Source: Spiroplasma sabaudiense Ar-1343 | Lineage (GTDB): Bacteria; Bacillota_I; Bacilli_A; Mycoplasmatales; Mycoplasmataceae | Reading direction: 5' to 3' | DNA length: 64,000 nucleotides | Assembly (NCBI RefSeq): GCF_000565215.1 | Contig: NZ_CP006934.1 | Span: 1-64,000 of the forward strand | Shown here: one piece after another, positions 24,341 to 35,161 of the stretch | Numbering within the stretch: position 1 is the stretch's first letter | Layout of the letters: every line of letters starts with the position of its first letter | Position numbers and translations under genes: made by a program | Notes under the pieces: model-generated | Told to the model about the DNA's origin: nothing | Databases searched by the model: none | The model's input: the letters and a program-made list of their open reading frames with translations, nothing else

Positions 24341-24565
24341 ATGAAAAAATTTAATGTAAGAAGAAAAAAAGTAAACTTTTTTGCAAAAAATGAAATAAAC
24401 TATATTGACTATAAAGATGTTGAGTTGCTAAAGAAATTCATTTCAGGTAATGGCCAAATTTTACCAAAACGTGTAACAGGAACTTCACCAAAGCATCAAA
24501 GAATGCTATCAACAGCGATTAAACGCGCAAGAATAATGGGACTACTTCCTTTCGTAGTTCAATAG
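24341..24565 (+). CDS. rpsR: Ribosomal protein S18
   Basis: S18 is a small-subunit protein that pairs with S6. The 74-residue product begins [14 protein letters not shown], lacks the zinc-type cysteines, and has the family signature [34 protein letters not shown] 24341 is chosen over an in-frame ATG at 24317 because AAAGGA lies just before it and the length is normal. It is the last gene of the rpsF operon. Confidence 0.96.
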   Translation: MKKFNVRRKKVNFFAKNEINYIDYKDVELLKKFISGNGQILPKRVTGTSPKHQRMLSTAIKRARIMGLLPFVVQ

Positions 24566-24569
24566 TTTC

Positions 24570-24600
24570 AAAACCCAACCACCTGGTTGGGTTTTATTTT
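24570..24600 (+). terminator. rpsF-ssb-rpsR operon terminator
   Basis: A perfect 11-bp stem (24570-24580 with 24585-24595), a 4-nt loop, then T-rich sequence. Confidence 0.9.
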
Positions 24601-24645
24601 TGATTGCTACTTTAAAAGGAAAAACGATATTTTGCCAATTAATAA

Positions 24646-24672
24646 TTGAATTTGAGCAATATATAGTATAAT
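24646..24672 (+). promoter_or_regulatory. Promoter of the P-type ATPase leader transcript
   Basis: TTGAAT (24646-24651) and a perfect TATAAT (24667-24672), with 15 bp between them. Transcription from here would give a leader of about 150 nt before the ATPase start at 24832. Confidence 0.55.
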
Positions 24673-24689
24673 GAAAAAGGTGAAAAGAG

Positions 24690-24831
24690 GTGGTTATATG
24701 AGTCCGTTATCCAGTTTTAATGACGATGTACCGATATTTAATAATAATAATGATAAATATAACCACTCTACTTTTAAAAAGTAATTTTAATTGTGGTTGT
24801 ATGTTATCAATAGATGATAAGGAGGCATACA
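24690..24831 (+). promoter_or_regulatory. Leader RNA with mutually exclusive hairpins before the P-type ATPase gene
   Basis: Segment B (24757-24766, ATATAACCAC) is complementary over 10 bp to segment A (24690-24699, GTGGTTATAT), which contains the leader ORF start. B is equally complementary, with one G-U, to segment C (24793-24802, GTGGTTGTAT). C in turn overlaps the 5' arm of a hairpin (24799-24809 with 24815-24820 and 24826-24830) that encloses the ATPase Shine-Dalgarno AAGGAGG. A-B or B-C pairing would therefore change access to the start site. This has the logic of a translation-controlled attenuator. No M-box was recognised. Confidence 0.6.
24698..24784 (+). CDS. 28-residue leader peptide ahead of the P-type ATPase gene
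   Basis: A short ORF with a good SD (AGAGG at 24686-24690, spacing 7), an ATG start and a TAA stop. The peptide begins MSPLSSFNDDVPIF and continues with four asparagines and a basic end. Acidic residues followed by proline (DDVP, codons 9-12) resemble nascent-peptide motifs known to destabilise ribosomes at low magnesium in leader ORFs of Mg2+ transporter genes. The start codon lies inside the first of three pairing segments described for the leader. The function is inferred from position and structure only. Confidence 0.6.
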   Translation: MSPLSSFNDDVPIFNNNNDKYNHSTFKK

Positions 24832-27519
24832 ATGCACAAAATTTCAAAAGTTAATAAAACAAATAAAATTGTTTATAAAAATGATGCTTTACTAGAAAAT
24901 TATGCCAATTTAGATCAAGATCAAATATTGAAAGAATTTAATGTTTCGGGATTTGGTCTAAGCCGTAAAGAAGTTGAAGAAAAGACAGCAGCATTTGGTA
25001 AAAATACATTAAAAAAAATTCGTTACAACTTCGCTTTAGAATTTTTTAAAAACTATTTTGGACCATTTAATTTAATTTTAATGGCAATCACTGCTTATAA
25101 TTTTACAGAATATTTTACAGCAGCAGATTCTGATATTTTTTCCCTGGTAGGGGCTTTAATAGTATTAACAATGATTCTTTTAAGCGGGACAATTGGATAT
25201 GTTCAGTCAATAAAATCATTTTATATTTCTAAACGACTAAGTTCGATAGTAACTAATACGGCAACAGTTATTAGATCCAATGAAGAACGAGAAACAGTTA
25301 TCAACAAGAATAACTATTTAAAATTAGTAAAAAAAAGCCGCGAAATTAACATTGTTGATTTGGTTCCGGGGGATTTGATTTATTTGTCAAGTGGGGATAT
25401 GATTCCCGCAGATGTTAGAATTTTATGAAGCAAAGACATGTTTGTTAATCAATCGTCTTTAACTGGTGAATCAATGCCAGTTGAAAAAAATGCTAAAAAC
25501 AAAGGAGAAACCTTATTAGAATTTAATAACATTTGTCTATCTGGGACTAGTGTTGTTTCAGGAGCGGCCCTAGCGGTTGTTGTTTTCACTGGGACTCAAA
25601 CTTATTTTTCAGCCATTCAAACAATTGTTCGTGCTAAAAAACCTTTAAATAGTTTTGAAAAGGGAATAAGAAAAGTAACTGCAATGTTAATGTGTTTTAT
25701 GATAGTAATGGTTCCAATTGTTTTTGCTCTATATGGATCAACTAAGAGTGACTGATCTGGAGCTTTAATTCTAGCATTTTCTGTTGCTGTGGGATTGACC
25801 CCAGAACTTTTGCCAGTAATTGTAACAGCAAATTTATCAAGAGGTGCCAATAAGTTAAGTAAAGAAAAAGTAGTTATAAAAAATTTGGGTTCAATTCAAA
25901 ATTTGGGCGCAATTGATATTCTTTGTACTGATAAAACCGGAACCTTAACAAATGATAAAATCGAATTAACAAAAGTTCACACTCTGGACAATAAAGAAAG
26001 TGACGAAGTGTTAAAGTTGTTGTATCTTAATAGTTATTTTCAAACCGGTTTAAAAAACCCAATGGATAATGCTGTCTTAGATTATATTATGGAAGGTAAT
26101 AAAATTTCTATTCAAGATAAATACCAAAAATATGATGAAATTCCATTCGATTTTAATAGACGTAAACTAACCATTGTTGTCAACGATAACGAAGGTAATA
26201 AAACAATTATTTGTAAGGGAGCGGTTGAAGAATTAATTAAAACTTGCACAAAGGTTTATTATAAAAATGAAATCATTGATTTAGATGAAGATTTAAGAAG
26301 ACAAATTTTATCAACTGCTAGTCGAATGAATAAAGAAGGCTTGCGTTGCTTGGGTGTGGCTTATCGTGAAGAGACTGACGCAACAAAGGAAAGCTATACA
26401 GAAAAAGACGAACACGATTTAATTTTTAAAGGATTTGCAAGTTTTTTAGATGCTCCAAAACCTTCAGCTTCGAAAATGATAAAGTTATTAAAAGATAACG
26501 GTGTTGATTTAAAAATACTAACTGGTGACAACGAGGAAATAACAAAAACCATTTGTAAACGAGTGGGGTTAAAAATTCGCGGAGTCCTATCAGGAACTGA
26601 TATTGAAAAAATGACTGAATTACAATTAAAAGCGGCTGTTGAACGTACAAATGTTTTTGTAAAATTAAACCCATTACAAAAAGTTAAAGTAATTGAAGTT
26701 TTAAAAAGCAATGATCATATTGTTGGTTTCATGGGAGATGGGATTAACGATGCTCCAGTTTTAAGACAAAGCGATGTTGCAATTTCGGTTCATAACGCAA
26801 CAGATATTGCCAAAGAGGCGAGTGATATAATTCTTCTAGAAAAATCACTTTTAGTTCTAGAAAAAGCTATCATTCAGGGAAGAACTATTTTTGGTAACAT
26901 ATTAAAATATATCAAAATAACCGCATCTTCTAATTTTGGAAATGCACTAAGTTTATCAATTTCAGCGGCAGCATTACCATTTTTTGCAATGCAACCGGTG
27001 CAATTGCTATTTCAAAACTTATTATATGACTTTTCACAATTTGCAGTTGCATTCGATAAAGTAGATAAGAAATTTTTAATGACGCCCCAAAGGTGAAGTG
27101 CCAAGGATATGGTACCCTTCATTTTGATAAATGGACCAGTAAGTAGTATTTTCGATTTAGCAACATTTGCTATTTTAGGATTTGGTTATCAATACTTCGA
27201 TGCTGATAAAGTCAAAATGTTTAATGCTGGTTGGTTTATGGTCGGATTAACCACCCAATCACTTGTTGTTCAAGTAATGAGAACTGAAAAAATACCATTC
27301 CTTCACTCAAAAGCTTCGTGACAACTCAATGTTATGACAATTTTCACATGTGTAGCCGCGGTGGCAATTCCTTACTTGCCATATATTAATACTGGCTTGG
27401 GAATGGAACGCCCAGCATTTACATTTATACCGGTTGCAATTGCGCTTGTAGGAATGTATTTGGTTTTAGGTCAACTTGTTAAAGTTGGATATATTAAAGT
27501 ATTTAAAAAATGATTATAA
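24832..27519 (+). CDS. mgtA: P-type ATPase, MgtA-like (putative Mg2+ importer)
   Basis: A P-type cation pump driven by ATP hydrolysis. The 895-residue product matches MgtA/MgtB length (~900). The phosphorylated aspartate is Asp367 in CTDKTGTLT, and TGES, the nucleotide-domain motif KGAVEEL and GDGINDAPVLRQSDV are present. The SVDxAVxxAKxAADIILL-like hinge reads ISVHNATDIAKEASDIILL. Multi-pass membrane segments lie at both ends. The TM4 sequence AVGLTPELLPVIV is characteristic of the MgtA branch (LTPEMLPMIV). Start ATG 24832 has AAGGAGG just before it. TGA codons are Trp. The leader described at 24690-24831 suggests regulation. Confidence 0.88.
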
Positions 27520-27520
27520 A

Positions 27521-27548
27521 AAAATTACCAGATGATTCTGGTTTTTTT
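27521..27548 (+). terminator. Terminator after the P-type ATPase gene
   Basis: A short 6-bp stem (27527-27532 with 27537-27542) followed by seven Ts, flanked by As that can extend the pairing past a mismatch. Confidence 0.65.
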
Positions 27549-27551
27549 GTT

Positions 27552-27557
27552 TATAAT
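27552..27557 (+). promoter_or_regulatory. -10 element for rplI
   Basis: A perfect TATAAT 21 bp before the rplI ATG, directly after a terminator. The 5' leader would be very short. No clear -35 was found. Confidence 0.45.
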
Positions 27558-27578
27558 TAAAAGTAATGGAGGTTTTGT

Positions 27579-28025
27579 ATGCAAGTTATTTTATTACAAG
27601 ATGTTAAAAATTATGGCAAAAAAGATCAAGTAGTCGAAGTTTCAGATGGCTATGCAATGAACTACTTACTACCAAAAAAATTAGCAGTAAAAGCGAGTCA
27701 AGAATCAATAAACTTATTAAAAAGCAAAATTAAAAAAGAGGACATTAACAAAAAAGCCGATATTGAAAAAACCCAAAAATTGAAAGAAGCTATTGAAGCA
27801 ATTACTTTAAATTTTAAATTAGCACAAAAGGATGGAAAATCTTTTGGTTCAGTATCTCAAGCGCAAATTGAAGAAAAAATGTTAAAAGAATACCAAATAA
27901 AAATTGATAAACGCAAACTTTTAAAACATGAAAACCTAAATCAAATTGGATTATTTTACATTAAGTTAAAATTGGATTTCAATATTGAAGCAACTATTAA
28001 TGTTAAAATAGAAAGTAAAGAATAA
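27579..28025 (+). CDS. rplI: Ribosomal protein L9
   Basis: L9 is a large-subunit protein with two domains joined by a long helix. The 148-residue product has the N-terminal signature MQVILLQDVKNYGKKDQVVEVSDGYAMNYLLPKKLA, a central Lys/Glu-rich helix and a small C-terminal domain. SD is TGGAGG. Its stop overlaps the dnaB start by one base, and the rplI-dnaB pair is conserved in Firmicutes. Confidence 0.96.
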   Translation: MQVILLQDVKNYGKKDQVVEVSDGYAMNYLLPKKLAVKASQESINLLKSKIKKEDINKKADIEKTQKLKEAIEAITLNFKLAQKDGKSFGSVSQAQIEEKMLKEYQIKIDKRKLLKHENLNQIGLFYIKLKLDFNIEATINVKIESKE

Positions 28026-29359
28026 TGAATCAAACAAGTAATGCTAGAAATCTCATAATTGAAGATGCTGAAAGAATGGTTTTGGCTACCGCAATTCACT
28101 CAGCAAAAGCAAGTTTTGAGGTTATGAGTCGGTTGAAAGCAGACGACTTTTCTTTACAATCTCATCAAATGATTTACGATGTTTTAATGCGTCAACAAAT
28201 TGAAGGTTCAGAAACTTCAGTCACAAAAATAGCCCATGAATTGTTAAAAGAGAAAAAATTGGATCGTGTTGGGGGTATTGAATATTTAACACAAATTTCT
28301 GGATATTTTTATACAGACGAGGGTATAGAAGAGTTCATTGACATTGTTTTTAAAAATAGCATCGGGAGGCAATTAGATTTTGCTTTAAATTATATCAAAG
28401 ACTTAAGAAATCAAGAAATCCCGGTTGAGGATATTTTCTCTGAAGCCCAGAGTAGAATTTTAGATATTAAAACCGATAGCAATCATGATGACATTGTTCC
28501 AATTTCTAAGACAATTCAAGAGGTTGTTGAAAAAATTCATTTGCTTGAACAACAAGGAGATGTTTTAACTGGAGTGACAACCGGGTTTGATAAACTCGAT
28601 AAAATTACAAATGGGTTGCAAGCAGGAGATTTCATTATTTTAGCTGCGCGACCTTCAATGGGAAAAACCGCACTGGCATTAAACTTGGCTTATAACGCTG
28701 CTCAAAACCATCACGGGGTTGCATTCTTTTCGCTGGAAATGCCCAAAGAACAACTTGTCCAGAGAATTCTAGGGAGTACAACCAAAATTGAATCTTCAAA
28801 AATTAGATCGGGAACGGGTTTAACAAATGAATCTTGAAAAGCCATTACCGCAGCAGCAGATAAAATTAAAAAAATGAATATTGTAATTGATGATTCTCCG
28901 GGAATTAACATTTTACAAATTCAGGCTAAACTCCGTAAAATGAAAAGAGATCATAATATCAGTATTTGTGTGATTGACTACTTACAACTTATTTCAACAA
29001 TCGGGAATGGTGATAATCGACAAAATGAGATTGCAACAATTTCGCGACAACTAAAAAAAATTGCTCGTGAAGTCGGTGTTCCAATTGTGTGTTTATCACA
29101 GCTATCGCGTTCGGTAGAAAAACGAGAAGACCGCACCCCAATAATGTCGGACTTACGTGATTCTGGTGCCATTGAACAAGATGCTGATGTTATTATGTTT
29201 TTGTACCGTGAAGCTTATTATGAAAAAAAATCAGGCTATGATGAAGTCTTAGACAATACCGAAGAAACTGATTTAATTATTTCAAAACACCGTAACGGAG
29301 CAACAGGGATTGTTAAGTTAAACTTCCATAAAAGTTATGGTAAATTTACTGATATTTAA
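28025..29359 (+). CDS. dnaB: Replicative DNA helicase DnaB
   Basis: DnaB (DnaC in Bacillus) is the hexameric replication-fork helicase. The 444-residue product has the N-terminal DnaB domain (EDAERMVLATAI). The RecA-like domain has Walker A ARPSMGKTALALN near 208, Walker B ICVIDYLQLI, and LSQLSRSVEKREDRTPIMSDLRDSGAIEQDADVI. One TGA (28835-28837) is Trp. Start ATG 28025 overlaps the L9 stop. Confidence 0.96.
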
Positions 29360-29373
29360 ACAACAAAAGAGTG

Positions 29374-29379
29374 TATAAT
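29374..29379 (+). promoter_or_regulatory. -10 element for the lipoprotein gene
   Basis: TATAAT 25 bp before the lipoprotein ATG, directly preceded by TG. Confidence 0.45.
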
Positions 29380-29404
29380 TTTATAGAAAAAAGAGGAAAA
29401 AGTG

Positions 29405-30490
29405 ATGAAAAAATTATTAGCAATATTGGGAGCCTTTTCTTTGGCAGTTAGCACTACAATGAGCGTTGTTTCTTGTGCGATACCACAATCAACAATAACT
29501 ATAAATGTTGGGAGTAATGGGGACAAAGATACTTTAAAAAGTTTTAATGGTGGACTAATGGCTTTAAACGTGTTGGCTTCAGAAATTATGAATGTTTTAA
29601 ACTTTAAAAAAGAAATGTACCCAGATGTAAAAAAATATGAGGAACAGAAAAAATTACGAACAACAAAAGAAAATAAATTATATTCTTTTGAAGAACTAAT
29701 AAATAGCAATAGTGAAATTATTACCGGAAAAGATGCCGAAGAATTTAAAGACGAATACCAACAACCATATAATAGTAGTTTTACAGATGTTCACTTTGAA
29801 CCAACAACCGGTGTTGAAGCGTTTCAATCTATTGATTTAGCAATGATGCAAATTAGAAATCCTGAAAAAGATCTTGATGGAGCATCACCTAAATTTATAA
29901 GACTAAAAGAAGCAAAGGATAAGGAGTCATTGCCAAATTTTGATAAATTTGAACCTTATAAAGCAAAAATTTTAAGATCTGAAGATTTAACAGAGGGGAT
30001 AAAAATCTCTAATGATAAATTAACAACAATTCCTGAAAAGTCAACACTTACTAAAAAAGTAGGATTAGATGAAAATGGTAAAATTGATTTCGATTTAAAA
30101 GATATTAGTCAAGAAACCGATTTAGCACCTTACATAAGAGAGGTAGAAGTCAAGGGAAAAGATGGCAATATAAAACAAAATATTGTCACCCCCGAGGTTT
30201 CTTTAAGTTTTAAAGTCGATGACTTTATCTTTCAAACTTATTTCGTTTCTAATGAAAAAAAATTTAAAATTTCAATGACAATATCAGGTTTGAGAGGAAT
30301 TCTATCGCTTATGGCAGCGTCCCCAACACAAGCAGATGTTGAAAATGAAAAAATTGACAAAAACTACTTTTGATTCCTAAGAAGATATCAGTTTAATAAT
30401 GAGAAAGTAACTTCGACAGGCTCACTAGAAACAATGCAAGGAACTTTTGATGATTTAAAAATCGATCAAATAAACATTGAGAAAATATAA
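29405..30490 (+). CDS. Predicted surface lipoprotein of unknown function
   Basis: A 361-residue protein. A basic MKK start and a hydrophobic stretch lead to the lipobox VVSC, with the lipidated Cys at about residue 25. This is the typical Entomoplasmatales lipoprotein leader, so the mature protein is probably anchored on the outer face of the membrane. The rest is hydrophilic and Lys/Asp/Glu-rich, with no domain I recognise. ATG 29405 is preferred over GTG 29402 because AGAGG is 8 bp away. A TGA (30371-30373) is Trp, and the frame ends at TAA 30488-30490. It appears monocistronic, with its own -10 and terminator. Confidence 0.82.
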
Positions 30491-30502
30491 ACCTTAATAG
30501 CT

Positions 30503-30530
30503 AACCCTGTTTTAAAAGCGGGGTTTTTTT
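30503..30530 (+). terminator. Lipoprotein gene terminator
   Basis: A 7-bp stem (30503-30509 with 30519-30525, one G-U), a 9-nt loop, then a run of Ts. Confidence 0.8.
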
Positions 30531-30532
30531 GA

Positions 30533-30538
30533 TATAAT
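30533..30538 (+). promoter_or_regulatory. -10 element for the low-complexity protein gene
   Basis: TATAAT directly after the previous terminator and 33 bp before the next ATG. Confidence 0.45.
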
Positions 30539-30571
30539 TATATTGATTTTTAAAGAAACGGGGGGTTACTT

Positions 30572-32158
30572 ATGCGAAAACTTCAAATTAGACAATTTAA
30601 TAATTTATTTCAGGTTTATGATGTAACCGCTGGAAAAGTAATTGCGCTTTTCCCCTCTGAAACTTCAGCTCGAAATTTTATAATAAATGAAATTGAAGAT
30701 CAAAATTTAGCTTTAAATCAAGGGCCTTCAGGAATTGGTGGAATGCCTCCGATGGGTCATAACTTCATGCCACCACCAATGATGCCAGTTTACCCACCAA
30801 TGCAACCGGTTCAAAATGATCCCAATGGTTCAATAAATATGATTTCTGGATTGGGCAATATGATGAACACAATGATTTCTGGATTTGGGTCATTAATGTC
30901 AACAATGTCAACAATTTCAAAAAACTCAAATGATCGATATATTATTGAGCCTCGTCACTATGAAGATCGCTACCCTCGTTACCGTGAAGACTTTTATGAG
31001 CCACGCGATCGTTTTGATAATCAATATCGCAGATCAGCAGAAATGGACTACTATAATTATCCTCGTGAGGAATATCGTCCAAGAAGAGAACAATATAAAA
31101 ATGGAGCTCCAAATGATAATAAATTTGAAGATTCAAGATATAGAAATCAAGAATTCAATAATTGACAACACAATGATTCATTACCCCAACAAGATCCAAT
31201 CGTTAACCAAAACAAAGTAAATAACCCAGGGCCACAAAACCCATTCCATTACGACCAAAACCAAGCAAACTATGAGCAAGTTGATCCAACAAGCAATACT
31301 CTTGATATGAATCGCTATGATGAAGAATATGCAACCAATTATGAAAATACAAGTTATGAAAATACTAGTTATTTTGATGACAGTCAACAAAATAATTATT
31401 TTCAACATAATGACCCAATAAATCCAAGTGCAGAAAAAGCCCGCTTAAGAAACAAATACCACAATAATAAAAATAGTTACGTTCAAGATGACGTCTATAA
31501 AATTTCAGAAAATACATTAAATAATGATACTGAATTTAATGACTATACTTCAACATTCAATTTTGATATTAATAAATTTACTTCAACAGAGGGAGCCTTT
31601 ATTAAGAAAAATGGTAAAAAAGCAAAGTTAGCAAATATAAGCGATAAAAGCCTTGGGGAAACTAGTGCCTATGAAAATCTTGAATCATTGAGCGCAGCCA
31701 CAATGCGAGCAATCACAAATGAAGATCTAATTAAAGTTGATTACACAAAAACTATTGAAAATGACGCTTTTGGTCGAAATCTTAAAAAAGCACTTTCAAC
31801 ACCAATCATTATTGAGCCAACAATTGAAATTGGAAGCACAATTGAAAATGTAAATGGGGCTTTAGAGTACGAGCTTTCAAGAAACATTCAAAAAAACGAA
31901 GCTTTAGAAAATAATGAAACAGTCGACAACACCCAAATGTTAGTTCCAAACGATCTGTTAGCTCACCAAGATACAGTTTTAGACTTGGGCCCAGAAGAAG
32001 AAACTCAAGATATTGATCCAGAACCAGAAGACGCTGATTCAAGTGATGATGAAAAAGAACTTGATGATAAAGCCTTGGCCAAAAAAACCAAAAAAGACCA
32101 AGCAGCAGCAGAAAAAGCAGAAAAAAAACGTTTGAAATTAGAAAAAAAATGAAAATAA
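30572..32158 (+). CDS. Large low-complexity protein of unknown function
   Basis: A 528-residue protein with no family I recognise, no signal peptide and no clear membrane helix. Residues 1-50 look folded (beta-alpha). About 51-85 are Met/Pro/Gly-rich with PPM and PPPMMP repeats, and 86-121 are Met/Ser/Gly-rich. About 122-177 are Arg/Tyr/Asp/Glu-rich (RYPRYRED, YEPRDRF, REEYRPRREQY). About 195-270 are Asn/Gln/Tyr-rich with a tandem YENTS. The last ~60 residues go from very acidic (EEETQDIDPEPEDADSSDDEKE) to Lys/Ala-rich. Two TGA codons (31163-31165 and 32150-32152) are Trp and the true stop is TAA 32156-32158. SD is GGGGGG. The composition suggests a scaffold or condensate-forming cytoplasmic protein, but this is speculation. 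Confidence 0.8.
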
Positions 32159-32178
32159 TCCAAAGATTATTTTTTTTA
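32152..32178 (+). terminator. Terminator overlapping the stop of the low-complexity gene
   Basis: AATAATC (32154-32160) pairs with GATTATT (32165-32171) around CAAA. Flanking A and T runs extend the stem, and the T run continues. Confidence 0.8.
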
Positions 32179-32191
32179 TTTGGAGGTTAAA

Positions 32192-32869
32192 ATGAATATA
32201 ATATTCCAAGACGATTGAAAACCGTTTTTCGAAAGTCAATCTGAGAAAACTTATTTTAAAAATCTATTAAATTTCCTTGAAAGCGAATATAAATCTAAGA
32301 CAATTTTTCCTCCAGAAGAAAAATTGTTTAGAATTTTTCAATTAATCAAACCATCGCAAATAAAGGTTATTATTATCGGACAAGATCCCTATCATGGTTT
32401 AAATCAAGCAAACGGTATTGCCTTTAGTTGCGAAAATAATAATAAAATACCCCCAAGCCTAAGAAATATTTTTAAGGAGCTACTCAATGACCTAAAAATT
32501 GACCATTTTGATAATCTGGATTTGAGTGATTGAGTCGAACAAGGGGTTTTTTTGATAAATTCGGTTATGAGTGTTGAAGCGGGTAAGCCCGCAAGCCATA
32601 AAAATCAAGGTTGAGAGGAATTTACAATCAATGTTTTAGAATTTATAAATGAAATAAACAAAAACTTAATTTACTGTTTATGAGGAAATTTTGCAAAAAG
32701 AATATATAATAAAGTAAGATATAAAAATACGAAGAAGGTTGAAATTATTTCGTCTGGGCACCCTTCTCCCTTCAGTTATCATCTTTATCAAGGAAGCAGG
32801 CCGTTTAGCAAAATTAATGACCTACTAGTTAAGAGCCATAAAAAGCCAATAAAATGAGGTAACAATTAA
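32192..32869 (+). CDS. ung: Uracil-DNA glycosylase
   Basis: Ung removes uracil from DNA in base-excision repair. The 225-residue product has the water-activating motif GQDPYHG at 63-69 (Asp65), the FSCE uracil-pocket segment, and the catalytic-loop HPSP with His190. Five TGA codons are Trp, so an unextended reading would show only a fragment. TGGAGG precedes ATG 32192. The GVFLINSVMSVEAGKPASH segment replaces the usual LLNTVLTV-type motif with conserved spacing. Confidence 0.95.
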
Positions 32870-32888
32870 ACAGGAAAGGTGTGAATTT

Positions 32889-33797
32889 ATGGCAAATATC
32901 AGCGAATGATTATTGACTGGAAATAACCTAGCAATTGCAACATCGATTGCCCTGGCAATTATCGCCTCGATATATATTGTCTATAATGTTTTATCTTTTT
33001 ATATTTTAAAGGAAAGATATCACGGAATTAGGTTTACTACAAAAAATATTGCATACATAACAATGTTTACTGCTGTAAGTGTTAGTGTCACTGTTGTAAT
33101 ATCTTTAACAATTCCAGTAACGGTTTTCCCACCAATTCGAATTGCGATTGAGGGGGTAATGGTAAAAATTGTTGGTTTGATTTTTGGGCCAATTGTAGGA
33201 CTAATTGTAGGACTAGTTACCGAAATTTTGGTAATGTTAATGGTCCCATCATTTATTCACCCCGCTTTTATAATAGTAATTTGCGCTTATGGACTTATTT
33301 CTGGAATTGGTCTTAGCTTTAAAAGAATGTCAGAAAAAAATAACTGAGTCATCATGATGCTAATTACAATTTTTTTGGTTTTACTTTTAATCTTCTTTAT
33401 CGCCATAATTACTTTATATAATAAACCAATTCCTCTTTTTGGAGCAAGTTTAAGTACTTTTGGATTTAACATATTGTTTGGTTTGGGAATCGGAATCACC
33501 TTGGTTGGAATATGGGCGTTCTATCTTTATTTAGTTTTTAAGAAAAAGAATAAAATGTTGAATCAGATTCTCCCAATTATTTTAATAGCAATAGCTTGTG
33601 AATATATTTCAACAACTGTAATCTCTGCTTGGGGAGATAGTGGATTCTTAATTTTGGATAAATCCCCTGAATCAGGAGGATATATCCTGAGTGTAATCTT
33701 GAGATTGGTACAAGCACCGCTAAAGATTGTTATTAACACAGGAATCCTTTACTTTACCTTTGTTGCGGTCTCACCACTTATTAAAAACGATCGCTAA
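32889..33797 (+). CDS. Multi-pass membrane protein, probable ECF transporter substrate-binding (S) component
   Basis: A 302-residue, very hydrophobic protein with about seven predicted helices. Residues ~70-130 contain a pattern seen in S components of energy-coupling-factor vitamin transporters: FPPIRIAIEGVMVKIVGLIFGP followed by a Gly-rich helix. The substrate cannot be told from sequence. Start ATG 32889 extends the frame upstream through a TGA Trp codon and has AGGAAAGG nearby. Another TGA occurs near 33345. It lies between ung and cysS with 19-23 bp gaps and may share their transcript. No ECF ATPase or T component is in the window. Confidence 0.55.
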
Positions 33798-33820
33798 TAA
33801 ATATAAATGGAGGCAAGATA

Positions 33821-35152
33821 ATGAAACTTTCAAACTCTCTACACGAAAACAATTTAACTTCTTTTGATAATGATAGGGTAAAAATATATTGCTGCGGGCC
33901 AACTGTTTATGATAACATTCACATTGGTAATGCACGACCCCTGGTTTTAGGCGATGTTCTTGTTCGTTTTTTTGAGTTCATTGGAATCAAAGTCGATTAT
34001 TTACAAAATATTACAGATATTGACGATAAAATAATTGCAAAAGCTAATGATTTAAAAATTTCAGAGACCCAAGTAGCTGAAAAATATATTAATGACTACC
34101 TTGAGGATTTGAGCAATCTAAACATTAAAAAGCCCAATAAAATAATCCCAATAAGCACAAAAATGGACGTCATAATAGATTTTATTAATAAATTGATTAC
34201 CAAAGAAGTTGCATATGAATCTAAAGGTGACGTGTATTTTGACATAAATAGCACGAATAGTTATGGGGAGCTATCAAACAAACGAATTGAAGAATTAATT
34301 TCTGGTTCTAGGGTTGAGGTTAACCCTAATAAAAGAAACGCAAGTGATTTTGCTCTTTGAAAAAAAACAAAAAATGGTAAAAATTGAGTTTCTAATTGAA
34401 GTTCGGGTCGCCCGGGTTGGCACACAGAGTGTGTAGCATTAATTGACAACTATTTTCAATCACAAGTTGATATTCATATTGGAGGAATTGATTTAAAATT
34501 TCCACATCATGAAAACGAAAGAATCCAATATTTAGCAGCAACCAAAAAGGAACTATCTAAAATTTGATTGCACAATGGCCACGTTAGTTTTAATTCACAA
34601 AAGATGTCAAAATCTTTAGGAAATACATTAATGGTTAAGGATTTTATAAAAGATCATGGGGCTAATGTTTTGAGATACTTGCTCTTAACAACAAATTACC
34701 GCCAACCAATAAATTTAACCGATGATCTAATTAATCAATCAAGAATTGCAATTCAAAAAATTTCAGCACTATTTAAAAAAATAAGTTTGAAAATCGCTTT
34801 AAATGAAGTAACAAAGAACAATGACCGACCAGTAGATGAAGATTTTAATTTAAAAAATTATATTTCACAGTTTAAAGATTTAATGCAAGACGACCTTAAC
34901 ACCCCTCGAGTTATTACTTTAATTGAGCAAATGATAAAAGATATTAATAAACAAATTGATCAAAAAAAGCTCAATAACTTGTTAGATGAGCTACTAGAAA
35001 TTCTTGTGGTTTTAGGATTCAATTTTGAATTTCCAAAATATGATCAACCCACATTGCAACTAATAAGAGAATGAGATGGTTATGTAAAAAGCAAAAATTT
35101 CACCAAAGCCGATGAGCTAAGAGAAGTTTTAATTAAGAAAGATGTTTTATAG
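33821..35152 (+). CDS. cysS: Cysteinyl-tRNA synthetase
   Basis: CysRS charges tRNA-Cys and is a class I synthetase. The 443-residue product has the zinc and active-site start [17 protein letters not shown] (HIGH motif as HIGN), [28 protein letters not shown], and KMSKS at 261-265. TGA codons are Trp at five or more places. SD is GGAGG. It begins the cysS-rlmB-sigma-rpmG-secE-nusG run that matches Bacillus order, with the mini-ribonuclease III gene that normally follows cysS missing. Confidence 0.95.
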
Positions 35153-35161
35153 GGGGATAAA

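Noticed and set aside
24673-24831. M-box magnesium riboswitch before the P-type ATPase gene
   Set aside because: The leader is only ~150 nt, contains a translated ORF, and I recognise none of the conserved M-box core segments.
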